Shown here: piece after piece, positions 26,274-34,338 of the stretch
Layout: each line of letters starts with the position of its first letter
Numbering within the stretch: the first letter of the stretch is position 1
From: JADMJV01 sp964649085
GTDB taxonomy: Bacteria > Vulcanimicrobiota > Xenobia > Xenobiales > JADMJV01
Length of the DNA stretch: 64,000 nt
Direction: 5' to 3'
Assembly (NCBI GenBank): GCA_964649085.1
Contig: CAZYPN010000023.1
Coordinates: 36,121 to 100,120 of the forward strand
Translations under genes and position numbers: made by a program
The notes under the pieces: generated by a model
What the model was told of the DNA's origin: nothing
What the model saw: only the letters and a program-made list of their open reading frames with translations
Databases searched by the model: none

Positions 26274-27584
26274 GTGGCTCGCATCCGTCGTAGCCACACC
26301 ATGAGTCGGGCCGACGCGGCCTGGTTGCACATGGAAGAGCCCACCAACCTGATGATGATCACCGCTCTGTTCACCTTTCGCGGGGTGGTGGACGCCGAGC
26401 GTTTTCGCCAGATGCTGGAAGAGCGGCTGTTGCCCTATGAGCGTTTCCGCATGCGCGTGGGCTATCCCAAGATCGGGGTGGGTCGGCCGCTGTGGAAGCA
26501 ATACCGTCACTTCGATTTGGGTGACCATCTCGAGTTACACCAGCTACCCGAGCCGGGCGATGAGCCCACCTTGATGGCTCTGGTCAGCCAGCTCATGAGC
26601 ACACCCCTCGAGCGCGATCGGGCCCTGTGGAAGTTCCATCTGGTTCAGGGCTATCAGGGCGGCTCGGCACTGGTGTGCCGTATTCACCACGCCATTGCCG
26701 ACGGAATTGCCCTGCTGAAGGTGTTGCTCAGCCTCACCGAATGTGAAGGCGAAGACATGCTGGAGGCCCCCCGCCGGGCCACGGCCGCGCTGGCCCAGGG
26801 CGATCTCAAGGTAAAGCCCAGCAAGTTGATCGACCTGGCCAAGGTCTACGGCTCGGCGGCTACCGATCTGGGCAAATTGTTGCTCGAGGGCGAGCCGCCC
26901 AGTCCCTTCAAAGGCCCCCTGACGGTGGACAAGCGGGCCGCCTGCACTCGGCCGCTCTGTTTGGACCGCATCAAGCAGGCTCGTATGCAGGCCGGATGCA
27001 CCGTCAACGACGTGCTGATGGCGGCTGTGGCCGGTGGCATGCGTCGCCACTACGAACGCTTGGAAGGGGAGGTTCGCGAGCAACTCAATCTGCGAGCCGT
27101 CATCCCGGTGGATCTCCGCAAACCTGGCAAGGAACAGGCCTTGGGGAATCGCTTCGGCCTGGTTTTCTTGGGATTGCCGCTAGGCTTGAACTGCCCTCGT
27201 GAGCGCCTTACGGAAGTGCAGCGTCGTATGAACGCTCTGAAGCATTCGCCCCAGGCGGTGGTCGTTCTGGGCCTGTTGGCCGCCGTCGGCTCCATTCCTC
27301 AGGAAATGCAGCAGCACATTGTGGAGCTCTTCGGCTCGAAAGGCACGGCCGTGGTCAGCAACGTTCCGGGCCCACGCGTACCGATGAGCCTGGCGGGACA
27401 ACCGATCGACAGTTTGATGTTCTGGGTTCCCCAGTCGGGCCGCCTGGGTTTGGGAGTATCGATTCTCAGCTATGCCGGCTCGGTGCGCATCGGAGTGGCC
27501 AGCGATGCCGGATTGCCCGTGCAGGCAGAGGGACTGGCCGGCGATATCGAAGCGGCGCTGGACGAGCTGATCGAGGCGCTCTAG
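26274..27584 (+). CDS. Wax ester synthase / diacylglycerol acyltransferase (WS/DGAT)
   Basis: A 436-residue bifunctional WS/DGAT-family enzyme, which esterifies fatty alcohols or diacylglycerol with acyl-CoA. The active-site HHxxxDG motif is present as HHAIADG (about 138-144). The N terminus has the family pattern MSRADAAWLHMEEPTNLMMI, and the C terminus has VVSNVPGPRVPMSLAGQPI and GRLGLGVSILSYAGSVRIGV. I take the GTG at 26274, 2 bp after the hydrolase stop; the ATG at 26301 is an alternative and also fits the family start. It lies directly between hydrolase and aldehyde dehydrogenase genes. Confidence 0.92.
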   Translation: MARIRRSHTMSRADAAWLHMEEPTNLMMITALFTFRGVVDAERFRQMLEERLLPYERFRMRVGYPKIGVGRPLWKQYRHFDLGDHLELHQLPEPGDEPTLMALVSQLMSTPLERDRALWKFHLVQGYQGGSALVCRIHHAIADGIALLKVLLSLTECEGEDMLEAPRRATAALAQGDLKVKPSKLIDLAKVYGSAATDLGKLLLEGEPPSPFKGPLTVDKRAACTRPLCLDRIKQARMQAGCTVNDVLMAAVAGGMRRHYERLEGEVREQLNLRAVIPVDLRKPGKEQALGNRFGLVFLGLPLGLNCPRERLTEVQRRMNALKHSPQAVVVLGLLAAVGSIPQEMQQHIVELFGSKGTAVVSNVPGPRVPMSLAGQPIDSLMFWVPQSGRLGLGVSILSYAGSVRIGVASDAGLPVQAEGLAGDIEAALDELIEAL

Positions 27585-27592
27585 GAGGATCC

Positions 27593-29158
27593 ATGGAACC
27601 CATTACGGCCGCCGGGCTGGACGCCTGGCTGGAAACCCTTTCTCAGCGTCGCTCGCATTGGGCAGAGACCCCCGTGAGCGAAAGACTACAGCTGTTGCAG
27701 CAGTTGCGTCGGGATACGTTCCGGGTGGCTCCGCGCTGGGCCGAGGTGTGCTCGCGGCTCAAAGGACTCGACCCGAAGGGGCAACTGGCCGGCGAAGAAT
27801 GGTTGGTGGGTCCGTTTATCACGCTGCGCAACCTGCGCTTGCTGGAAAGCCAGCTGCAAAGCCCCTTGCGCGATGGTGGTCGAGTCGTCCGGGCAATCCC
27901 CGGAGACACCTGGGATATGGTTCAGTGGCCGGTATTTCGCGGAGAAACCTGGACCCGACCGGGTTCGGAGCCGTTCTTGCCTGTTCGGGGTCAGTTAGGG
28001 CTGGTGCTGGGGGCCGGCAACATTTCCTCGATCGGCGCCACCGATGTGCTCTACAAGATGTTTATCGAGGACCAGGTGGTGCTGCTGAAGATGAATCCGG
28101 TGCACGAGGCTCTGGGCCCGGTGCTGGAAGAGGCCTTCGCCTCTCTGATCGAGCGAGATTTTCTCAAGATTGTCTCGGGCGGTGCCGCCGAGGGAGCCCT
28201 GGCCTGTCGGCACCCCCTGGTGGGGGCCATTCACGTGACCGGTTCGCACCACACCTACGAGGCGATTCGACGTGCCACCGACCGTCCCATCACGGCTGAA
28301 CTGGGCTGCTGTTCCCCCGTGATCGTGGCACCCGGCCGCTGGAGTACCCGTCAGATCAACTTCCAGGCTCGCAACCTGGTCGGGGCCTTGACCACCAATG
28401 CGGGCTTCAACTGCAACGCTGCTCAGGTGTTGGTCACCAGTCGACAGTGGCCGCAGCGTCAACAGTTCTTGGACGAGGTTCGGCGCGTGCTGGCCAAAGT
28501 TCCGGCCCGACCCGCCTATTACCCTGGTGCCGGGCAGCGCCACGCCCAGATCCTGGACCGCTATTCCCAGGCCGAGCAAATCGGCCCACCCGGTCCGGAT
28601 GCCCTGCCCTGGACTCTGGTGCCCGATCTCGACCCCGATCAGGACCAGCCGGCCTTCCGCCAGGAAGCCTTTTGTGGCACGCTGTTCGAGACTTCTCTCG
28701 ACGTAGCCTATCCCGAGTACCTGATGCAGGCCACCGAATTCGTCAACCAGCGTCTTTGGGGCAACCTTTCCTGCACGCTGGTGATCAGCCCGGAATCGCA
28801 AAAGACCCAGCCCTGGCGGCGCGCCGTGGAAGAGTTGCGCTACGGGGCCATCGGCGTGAATGTGTGGCCGGGTCTGATCTTTGCTCTGGTGAATTTGCCC
28901 TGGGGAGCCTATCCGGGCAACGAGCCCGAAGACATTCAGTCAGGAATCGGTTTCGTGCACAATACGGCCAACGCCTCAGGCGTAGAGAAGTGCATTCTGA
29001 GCGGGCCCTTTTACCTGCCACTTCGATTGCCATGGCAACCGGGCTATACGCGATCGCTGGCCGTAGCTCGAGCGCTGGCGACTTTTGAACACCAGCCGGG
29101 CTGGAAGAACGCCCTTCGCTGCCACTGGGAGTTGCTGCGCGGCGGCGTCGGCATGTAG
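27593..29158 (+). CDS. Aldehyde dehydrogenase superfamily protein
   Basis: A 521-residue ALDH-superfamily protein with a strong GGAGG site 4 bp before the ATG. The general base is in TAELGCCSPVIV (E236) and the thiol nucleophile in NAGFNCNAAQVLV (C274). The cofactor-binding region includes GLVLGAGNISSIGATDVLYKM and the turn VTGSHHTYEAI. GVNVWPGLIFALVNLPWGAYPG near the C terminus fits the family. It may interconvert fatty aldehyde and acid or acyl-CoA next to the fatty acyl reductase. A repeat element begins at its stop codon. Confidence 0.87.
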   Translation: MEPITAAGLDAWLETLSQRRSHWAETPVSERLQLLQQLRRDTFRVAPRWAEVCSRLKGLDPKGQLAGEEWLVGPFITLRNLRLLESQLQSPLRDGGRVVRAIPGDTWDMVQWPVFRGETWTRPGSEPFLPVRGQLGLVLGAGNISSIGATDVLYKMFIEDQVVLLKMNPVHEALGPVLEEAFASLIERDFLKIVSGGAAEGALACRHPLVGAIHVTGSHHTYEAIRRATDRPITAELGCCSPVIVAPGRWSTRQINFQARNLVGALTTNAGFNCNAAQVLVTSRQWPQRQQFLDEVRRVLAKVPARPAYYPGAGQRHAQILDRYSQAEQIGPPGPDALPWTLVPDLDPDQDQPAFRQEAFCGTLFETSLDVAYPEYLMQATEFVNQRLWGNLSCTLVISPESQKTQPWRRAVEELRYGAIGVNVWPGLIFALVNLPWGAYPGNEPEDIQSGIGFVHNTANASGVEKCILSGPFYLPLRLPWQPGYTRSLAVARALATFEHQPGWKNALRCHWELLRGGVGM

Positions 29159-29247
29159 ACCAATTCTCGTAAGTATTGTCCGCACAAACTCAATAAAGTC
29201 GGGTTACAAGGCGGCCAATCAAGACAGAACTTTTGAGAATTGGTATA
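29156..29247. repeat. MITE-like element with inverted terminal repeats
   Basis: The 13-bp left end TAGACCAATTCTC (29156-29168) and the right end GAGAATTGGTATA (29235-29247) are inverted repeats matching at 12 of 13 positions and enclose about 66 bp without coding capacity. The left end is shared with a diverged copy at 34283. The element abuts the stop of the aldehyde dehydrogenase gene. No transposase gene is nearby, so it would need one in trans. Confidence 0.5.
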
Positions 29248-29261
29248 GCCCTTTCGAGGGG

Positions 29262-29738
29262 TTACAGATCGAAGTTATAGTCGAGGTACTTCTGGCCTTC
29301 GTCTTTCACCTGAAAATCGGCCAGGTCTTCCGGAGAGGCGTCGGGGCCCAGGTAGCTTTTCCAAAAATCGTTGTATTGCTGGATGGCTTTCGCGCGCGCC
29401 GGCCCCGGTGCGGGAAGCGTAGCCACAAAGGCGGCGCAGATTTGTTTGCCTTCGGCCTGCTCCACCCCAACGGCCATGATGTCTTTCATTCCGGCCGCCT
29501 GTTGTTCTTGGAAATGCTTGAGAATGGCAGTCCGGTCGCCCTTCCACAGCATGTGGCTGCTGGTATCTTGCAGCCAGGCCACGGCGGGAAAGCACTTGTT
29601 GCTTTCTTGCAGCGACTCGGCGGCCGAAGCATCCATTTCGGCGCTTCTCGAGCCTTGGGCCGGAGTCGGGGGGGCAGAGGGAGTCGAAGCGCAACCCAGG
29701 CAGACTGCAGCGAGCACAGCGAGGCACAGCTTTTTCAT
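29262..29738 (-). CDS. Lipoprotein, unknown function
   Basis: A 158-residue protein with a lipoprotein signal (MKKLCLAVLAAVCLGCASTP; lipobox cysteine at residue 16). A Pro/Thr/Ala-rich spacer follows, then a helical domain with two cysteines (KCFPAVAW and QICAAFVATLP) and an acidic C terminus. I do not recognise the family. It is a lone leftward gene between the MITE-like element and a divergent small secreted protein. Confidence 0.65.
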   Translation of the reverse strand: MKKLCLAVLAAVCLGCASTPSAPPTPAQGSRSAEMDASAAESLQESNKCFPAVAWLQDTSSHMLWKGDRTAILKHFQEQQAAGMKDIMAVGVEQAEGKQICAAFVATLPAPGPARAKAIQQYNDFWKSYLGPDASPEDLADFQVKDEGQKYLDYNFDL

Positions 29739-29800
29739 GAGGTGTGATTCGCAGGGGCGCCTTTCATGCCCTGTTCAGGGCCCATCGTCATGCTGAGTGA

Positions 29801-30127
29801 ATGAAACGATGTTTCTTTCTGGCCCTGTTGACCTCGGGACTTGCCGCTCAGCCCCCCGGCAAGTCGGCACCTTCGCCCGTGCTGCCGGCGCCAATCGAGA
29901 TTCGATCCTCGACCGCTCTGCCCCAGCCCGCGCCCCGTTCGGGTCCTATCGAACTGACGCCCCACCGCGGTGAGGTTCTGGAGCGGATGAGTGTTCAGGG
30001 TCGGGCTCCCTGGTTCGGGGGATATGAGTTGCCTGCGGGCCCCGGAAGAGCCTGGCCGAACGCAGCCCCGCCGGGGGCTTCGGGGCCAGCAGGCGGCCTG
30101 TTGACCCCCGGATTTCCCGGTCGCTAG
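29801..30127 (+). CDS. Small secreted Pro-rich protein
   Basis: A 108-residue protein with a signal peptide (MKRCFFLALLTSGLAAQ) and a mature part rich in Pro, Ala and Gly that is probably disordered. No domain is recognisable. There is no ribosome binding site; CATGCT lies six bases before the ATG, near the TANNNT-N6-start pattern but imperfect. It could be a cell-wall-associated peptide or a spurious frame; codon use resembles neighbouring genes. Confidence 0.5.
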   Translation: MKRCFFLALLTSGLAAQPPGKSAPSPVLPAPIEIRSSTALPQPAPRSGPIELTPHRGEVLERMSVQGRAPWFGGYELPAGPGRAWPNAAPPGASGPAGGLLTPGFPGR

Positions 30128-30196
30128 ACGGGCTGCAACGGCCGCGCAACCCTTTGCAACTAGGCTAGGGGTCATACACCACAAGGGGGTTTCCCG

Positions 30197-31423
30197 ATGA
30201 GAGCCTGGTTGATCGAGTCGCTGCTATTTCTGATTTACTTCGCCTTTGGCATGTCCTGGTTTGCTTTCTCCCCGTTGCGAGGCGACATTGAAGCCTTCTA
30301 CCATTTGGAGAAGTGGCAGGGGGGGGCGCTCTTCACCTCGGTCAGTATGGCCAAGTCGTTTGTCCCCGTTCTGGCGGGATTTCTTGTGGGTCGACTGGGA
30401 TTGAAGTGGAGCCTGGCCGTGGGAGCGGGGTTCTGCAGCCTGAGCATGGTGGTGCCCTTCAGCCCCGACTTTGGCACGCTGCAATTTCTCCGCTTTCTCT
30501 TCGGCGTGGGCGGCGCGCTGGTCATTACTCTGACCGGTCCTATCGTGATGAGCCTCTTTCCGCGCCATCAGTTGCCGCTGATCAACGGTATCAACAACGT
30601 GGCCGTCAATGCCGGCATCGTGACGGCCTTTCAGGTGGTTCCCTGGCTTTCGGCCAGCTACAGTTGGAAGCCCATTCTGGTGGGACTGGGCGGCCTCTCG
30701 CTGGTTCTTGCTCTGTTGTGGGTTTTTGTCGGCAGTGATGCGGCCGCCCAGAGCAAAGGGGAAACGGCCTCGTTTCGCGAGGTGATCGCCCGCCGCGAGA
30801 GCTGGTGGTTGGCCATCGCCTTCACGGGGCCACTGGCTCTTTACCTGGCCTTAAATAGCAGCCTGCCGGGTCATTTGCAAAGCGCTTTCGGGTTGGATGC
30901 TCGCCAGGCTTCCGGTCTGACCAGCCTGTTCAATATGGTGGGCATTCCTACCGCCATTCTCAGCGGCTGGATCACGGGTAAACTGGGATTGCGACGCCCG
31001 CTGATCATCGGCGCCGGCCTCCTGATGCCGCTCGCTTCGTTGGGGCTGTGCTTCTCGCACAGCAGCACGCTGCGGGTGTGCTCGGCGGTGGTGCTGGGGG
31101 TCTCCTTCTTCCTCTACGTGGCCCCCTTGTTCACCATTCCGATGGAATTGCCGGGCTCGAACCCGGCCTTTGTGGCTCGTCTCAACGGCATCGTCATCAG
31201 CCTGGCCTATTTGCTGTCGGGAGCTTCGCCGATGCTGGTCGGTTATCTGCACGACCTGACCGGCTCTTCGGCCGCCGGCCTGGGCATTGTCTGCCTTACC
31301 TCCAGCCTGCTGGCCCTGGGAGGTTGGGCGCTGCCTGAAACCGGCCCGCGTGCCAACCGCCCCGCCAGGCCGCAACCCGGTTCCTCGGGCAGCCTGGCTC
31401 GGTTGGGTCTGGCGGCCAACTAA
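30197..31423 (+). CDS. Major facilitator superfamily transporter
   Basis: A 408-residue MFS permease with twelve predicted helices and a disordered C-terminal tail. The loop 2-3 motif appears as VGRLGLKWSLAVG, and a second copy near the middle as GWITGKLGLRRPLIIG. The pattern is closest to oxyanion/cyanate-type or nitrate/nitrite-type MFS members, but the substrate cannot be inferred. AAGGGGG lies 7 bp before the ATG. It is a single rightward gene ending against the convergent RUS-family gene. Confidence 0.87.
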   Translation: MRAWLIESLLFLIYFAFGMSWFAFSPLRGDIEAFYHLEKWQGGALFTSVSMAKSFVPVLAGFLVGRLGLKWSLAVGAGFCSLSMVVPFSPDFGTLQFLRFLFGVGGALVITLTGPIVMSLFPRHQLPLINGINNVAVNAGIVTAFQVVPWLSASYSWKPILVGLGGLSLVLALLWVFVGSDAAAQSKGETASFREVIARRESWWLAIAFTGPLALYLALNSSLPGHLQSAFGLDARQASGLTSLFNMVGIPTAILSGWITGKLGLRRPLIIGAGLLMPLASLGLCFSHSSTLRVCSAVVLGVSFFLYVAPLFTIPMELPGSNPAFVARLNGIVISLAYLLSGASPMLVGYLHDLTGSSAAGLGIVCLTSSLLALGGWALPETGPRANRPARPQPGSSGSLARLGLAAN

Positions 31424-31435
31424 GCTGCCGCGATC

Positions 31436-32743
31436 CTAGCCGAGCATTCGCTTCAGATCTGACTTGCTCAGGGGGGTCAAGGGTTCCCCGGGCTGTTGCT
31501 CCCAGTGAGCCCGGCGTGATTCGGCGTTGAAACGCAGGGGATCATCCTCGTCGCGGGCAAAACTCTCGACCATGCCATCGACGGCGGCAAGGCTGGTGCG
31601 CACCAACCAGTCACGGGCGGCGGATTCGTCCTGGCGCTGACGGGCCTGATAGCCCGGGCTGGCCTGCAGCAGCCTCAGCAGGCTGGACTGCAGCACCGCC
31701 TGCAGCTGATCCTCGGCGTTGCTGTTGGGGTGGAGCAGCACCGACACCTTGTCCTGGCGCACATCGAGCAAATAGTTGCGGTTGCCATAGAGAGAGGCTA
31801 GGTCACGAAAACGTTCGGGCTGTTTCATCCATTCGGCCAGGGGAGCCCCCAATTCCAGGCCCTCCAGATCCTTGGGATAGGGACCGTTCTTGGGCAGTTC
31901 CAGCCATTTGCGCACGTGGGTGAAGGCACGATTTTCCGTCACCGGGTCGAGATCGAGTGCGCGCATGTACTGGTGGGTGGCGAACAGCTTGGTGGCCGAG
32001 GCCGCCGCCATCAGAACGGGCGTGGCCGCCGAGCCGATCAGCGAGTAGCCCAACTTTTCCAGGCCAAAACCCAGGCCGGCACCGATCGCGCTGGCCAGCA
32101 TCGACTGGTTGGCGTTCTTGGAGCGCACCTCGCCCAAGTTGTTGTCTCGGGCCTGATGCACTTCGATCGGGGCCTGGGCCGCCCCCTTGACGGTGGCACC
32201 GTAGGCTTTAACGGCGTTGGCGGTGGGGGCCAGGGCCAGAAAGGCCTGGGGGGCTACGGCCAGAGTGGCCTCCATCATCATGCCGGCTGCGTGCACATAT
32301 TCTCCCCGGGTGTACCAACCCTTGGGGTCGCGGTCGGCCTGGCGACCGAATTGTGAACCCACGAACTTGCCGACGCCGTCGATGGCGTCGCGAGCCATCC
32401 AGGCCAGCCCGACGGTGAGGGGTCCGTTGCCGATACCCACCGCCCCCAGGGCGGCTGCGGTGCCGAGATAGCTTTGGGTGCTGCCAGCGGCTTCGGCCAG
32501 GAAGTTCCACTTGCGGCTGGTCAGGTAGTCGGGGCTGACCGATTCTGGCATCTTGCTGGGCAACAGCAAGTTTTTCAGGAATCCGGCCTTGCTCTTTTCT
32601 GCTTCGGGTCCCGAAAGGCGCTGGCCGTCCTCGCCGAAGAGCGTCACCTGGTCTTGAGTGGTTTCGTAGGCCAGCACCTCGGCCGCCTTAGCGTCGGGGG
32701 GCCGGGCCGGCGGAGGGGTCGTCTGAACCTGACTCAGCTTCAT
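31436..32743 (-). CDS. RUS (root UVB sensitive) / DUF647 family protein
   Basis: A 435-residue protein I assign to the RUS/DUF647 family. After a disordered, Pro-rich N terminus it shows the family signature PESVSPDYLTSRKWNFL (about 66-82), AAALGAVGIGNGPLTVGLAW (97-115) followed by a short Met-Arg-Asp stretch, and VHQARDNNLGEVRSKNANQ (195-213). These align residue by residue with the eukaryotic VFLPQGFPDSVSPDYL and VHQARRNNMADVSAKDSSQ segments. The C-terminal NYLLDVRQDKVSVLL block and the Trp-ending helix also fit. Hydrophobic segments near 90-120, 155-180 and 214-250 suggest membrane association. The molecular role of the family is unresolved. Confidence 0.85.
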   Translation of the reverse strand: MKLSQVQTTPPPARPPDAKAAEVLAYETTQDQVTLFGEDGQRLSGPEAEKSKAGFLKNLLLPSKMPESVSPDYLTSRKWNFLAEAAGSTQSYLGTAAALGAVGIGNGPLTVGLAWMARDAIDGVGKFVGSQFGRQADRDPKGWYTRGEYVHAAGMMMEATLAVAPQAFLALAPTANAVKAYGATVKGAAQAPIEVHQARDNNLGEVRSKNANQSMLASAIGAGLGFGLEKLGYSLIGSAATPVLMAAASATKLFATHQYMRALDLDPVTENRAFTHVRKWLELPKNGPYPKDLEGLELGAPLAEWMKQPERFRDLASLYGNRNYLLDVRQDKVSVLLHPNSNAEDQLQAVLQSSLLRLLQASPGYQARQRQDESAARDWLVRTSLAAVDGMVESFARDEDDPLRFNAESRRAHWEQQPGEPLTPLSKSDLKRMLG

Positions 32744-32880
32744 CGGAGCTTTTTCTGCCCACGGCAGCTGAATTCCCGTTGCAGAGCAAAGGTTTAACCT
32801 GGGGCGATTGGATTTATCCCTGGCTTATGTCGCTGGTTTCTGGCAGGGGGAAGGGAGGGCCCAGGCCGAAGCGCCTGCCC

Positions 32881-33663
32881 ATGGTGGAACACAAGGTTGT
32901 AATCATTACCGGTGCCTCCCGTGGACTGGGGGCGGCAACGGCTCACTGGCTGGCTCGCAAGAGCTGTCGACTGGTCCTTAACGCCCGCAACCAGGAGGCT
33001 CTCGAGAGCGTGGCTCAACAGTGCCAGAAGCTTGGCGGTGAGGCTGTGTGCGTCGCCGGAGATGTCTCTGACTTGAAGGTGTGTGAAGCGATCATCCATG
33101 CCGGCACCCAGCGTTGGGGTCGGCTCGACGCAATAGTCAACAATGCCGCCGTGATCGATCCGATCGGCAACTATACCCAGGTCGACCTCGAGGCCTGGGG
33201 GCGGGCGATGCAGATCAACCTGATGGCTCCTCTGTATCTGGCCCGGCTTGGCGCCTCGTGGCTGATGCAGAATCAGGGCAAAATCGTCAACGTCAGCACC
33301 GGTGCGGCGGTTCATCCCCTGGCGGCCTGGTCGGCTTATTGCGCCAGCAAGGCCGGGCTGCACCATCTGACCCGCTGTATGGCGGTGGAAGAGTCCAGGA
33401 TTATCGCGGTTTCCCTGCGGCCCGGAGTGATCGATACGGCCATGCAGGACCAGATTCGCCGCGATGGTCCGGCCCATATGCCCCCCGACCTGATGCAGTA
33501 CTTCCAGCAGCTCAAGGAAACCAATCGGCTTGAGCCCCCGGAGGTCCCCGCCAAGTCGTTGGCCTGGCTGGCGCTGTATTGTCCGCCCGAATGGAATGGC
33601 GAGATGGTGGAATACACCGACGCCAGGGTGGTGCGCGAGGCCGCTGCCGTTTTCGACGTCTAG
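32881..33663 (+). CDS. SDR-family oxidoreductase (YueD/sepiapterin reductase-like)
   Basis: A 260-residue classical short-chain dehydrogenase. The cofactor loop is ITGASRGLGAATAHW, followed by NNAAVIDPIG, a catalytic serine in VNVSTGAAVHP and the Tyr-Lys pair in SAYCASKAGLHHL. The SLRPGVIDTAMQDQIR segment is typical of benzil/sepiapterin-reductase-like SDRs. I choose the ATG at 32881 because the family begins close to the first strand; in-frame starts at 32827 and 32779 would add 18 or 34 unrelated residues. TAACCT lies at 32795-32800 upstream. Substrate unknown. Confidence 0.85.
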   Translation: MVEHKVVIITGASRGLGAATAHWLARKSCRLVLNARNQEALESVAQQCQKLGGEAVCVAGDVSDLKVCEAIIHAGTQRWGRLDAIVNNAAVIDPIGNYTQVDLEAWGRAMQINLMAPLYLARLGASWLMQNQGKIVNVSTGAAVHPLAAWSAYCASKAGLHHLTRCMAVEESRIIAVSLRPGVIDTAMQDQIRRDGPAHMPPDLMQYFQQLKETNRLEPPEVPAKSLAWLALYCPPEWNGEMVEYTDARVVREAAAVFDV

Positions 33664-33828
33664 CCTTAAACTGCGGTTCCCGGGGCCGCTGAGGACCGAT
33701 CTTGGTTCAAAGTTCAAAGGGGCTCCTCGCAGCAGAGCGAGGAGGTCCAGGGGCTGGTTTCAGGCATCTTTCACGGCTGTGTTCTAGACTGACGTCATTA
33801 CACAGACTTGATGGAGAACACCAACACC

Positions 33829-34158
33829 ATGAACATCCAGAGCTTTTCTTCCGCTTCCCGGGCCACCGCTGCCAGCCTTCCCCGAGCCTCTCAGGCAGCG
33901 GGATTCGAGCCCGGCAATTCCGGTGACCTGGTGGACCTGGGTCGCCACCAGCAAGACATGGGTCCCGACCCCATCACCCCGCTTTACTACGCCACCGTGG
34001 GCGGACTCGGAGGCGGTGTTGCCGGTGCTACCGTGGGTGCCATCTGGGCTTCCCGGCACGGAGTTCTGGCCGGTATCGGCGGCGGCGTCGGCGGTGCCGT
34101 GGTCGGCGGCGTCGTTGGGATCGCACTGGCCGGGGTGGCTCTGAAGCTCCAGAATTGA
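33829..34158 (+). CDS. Small glycine-zipper membrane protein with M-x-I-Q-S start
   Basis: A 109-residue protein. I use the ATG at 33829 because GGAG lies 12 bp upstream and because the resulting start MNIQSFSS matches the start of its paralogue at 35538. An upstream ATG at 33811 would add six residues. The N-terminal 40 residues are Ser/Ala-rich and end in DLVDLGRHQQDMGPD. A glycine zipper of about 50 residues with repeated G-x-x-x-G spacing follows and predicts one or two tightly packed membrane helices. Function unknown. A strong terminator follows. Confidence 0.7.
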   Translation: MNIQSFSSASRATAASLPRASQAAGFEPGNSGDLVDLGRHQQDMGPDPITPLYYATVGGLGGGVAGATVGAIWASRHGVLAGIGGGVGGAVVGGVVGIALAGVALKLQN

Positions 34159-34183
34159 GCCACCGAGCCGGATAACGAAGAAA

Positions 34184-34212
34184 GGACCTGGGGTCGACCC
34201 CGGGTCCTTTTT
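34184..34212 (+). terminator. Rho-independent terminator
   Basis: GGACCTGGGG (34184-34193), loop TCGA, CCCCGGGTCC (34198-34207), then five T (34208-34212). The ten-pair stem includes one T-G wobble. It lies 26 bp after the stop of the glycine-zipper gene. Upstream A residues (34181-34183) could let it also act weakly on the opposite strand. Confidence 0.85.
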
Positions 34213-34282
34213 GCGTTCGTATGCCGATGCAATTCTCAATGGCTCATTGGCGTGTTGGCAATTCCTGTTTCCGGCCGGGCTC

Positions 34283-34317
34283 TAGACCCATTCTCGCACG
34301 TATTGTCCGCGCGAATC
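34283..34317. repeat. Diverged end of the 29156 repeat element
   Basis: TAGACCCATTCTCG (34283-34296) differs at one base from TAGACCAATTCTCG at 29156-29169, and GTATTGTCCGC continues the match (34299-34309 against 29172-29182). The similarity fades after about 35 bp and no right end is seen, so this looks like a truncated copy. It lies in the 180-bp gap between the glycine-zipper gene and the C11 peptidase gene, which otherwise holds only the terminator. Confidence 0.45.
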
Positions 34318-34338
34318 GACGCCCGAGCTGCGGAAGGT

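Noticed and set aside
30150..30182. Possible promoter TTGCAA ... TAGGCT before the MFS gene
   Set aside because: The two boxes are directly adjacent rather than 16-18 bp apart, and the gene has a good ribosome binding site; evidence is too weak.
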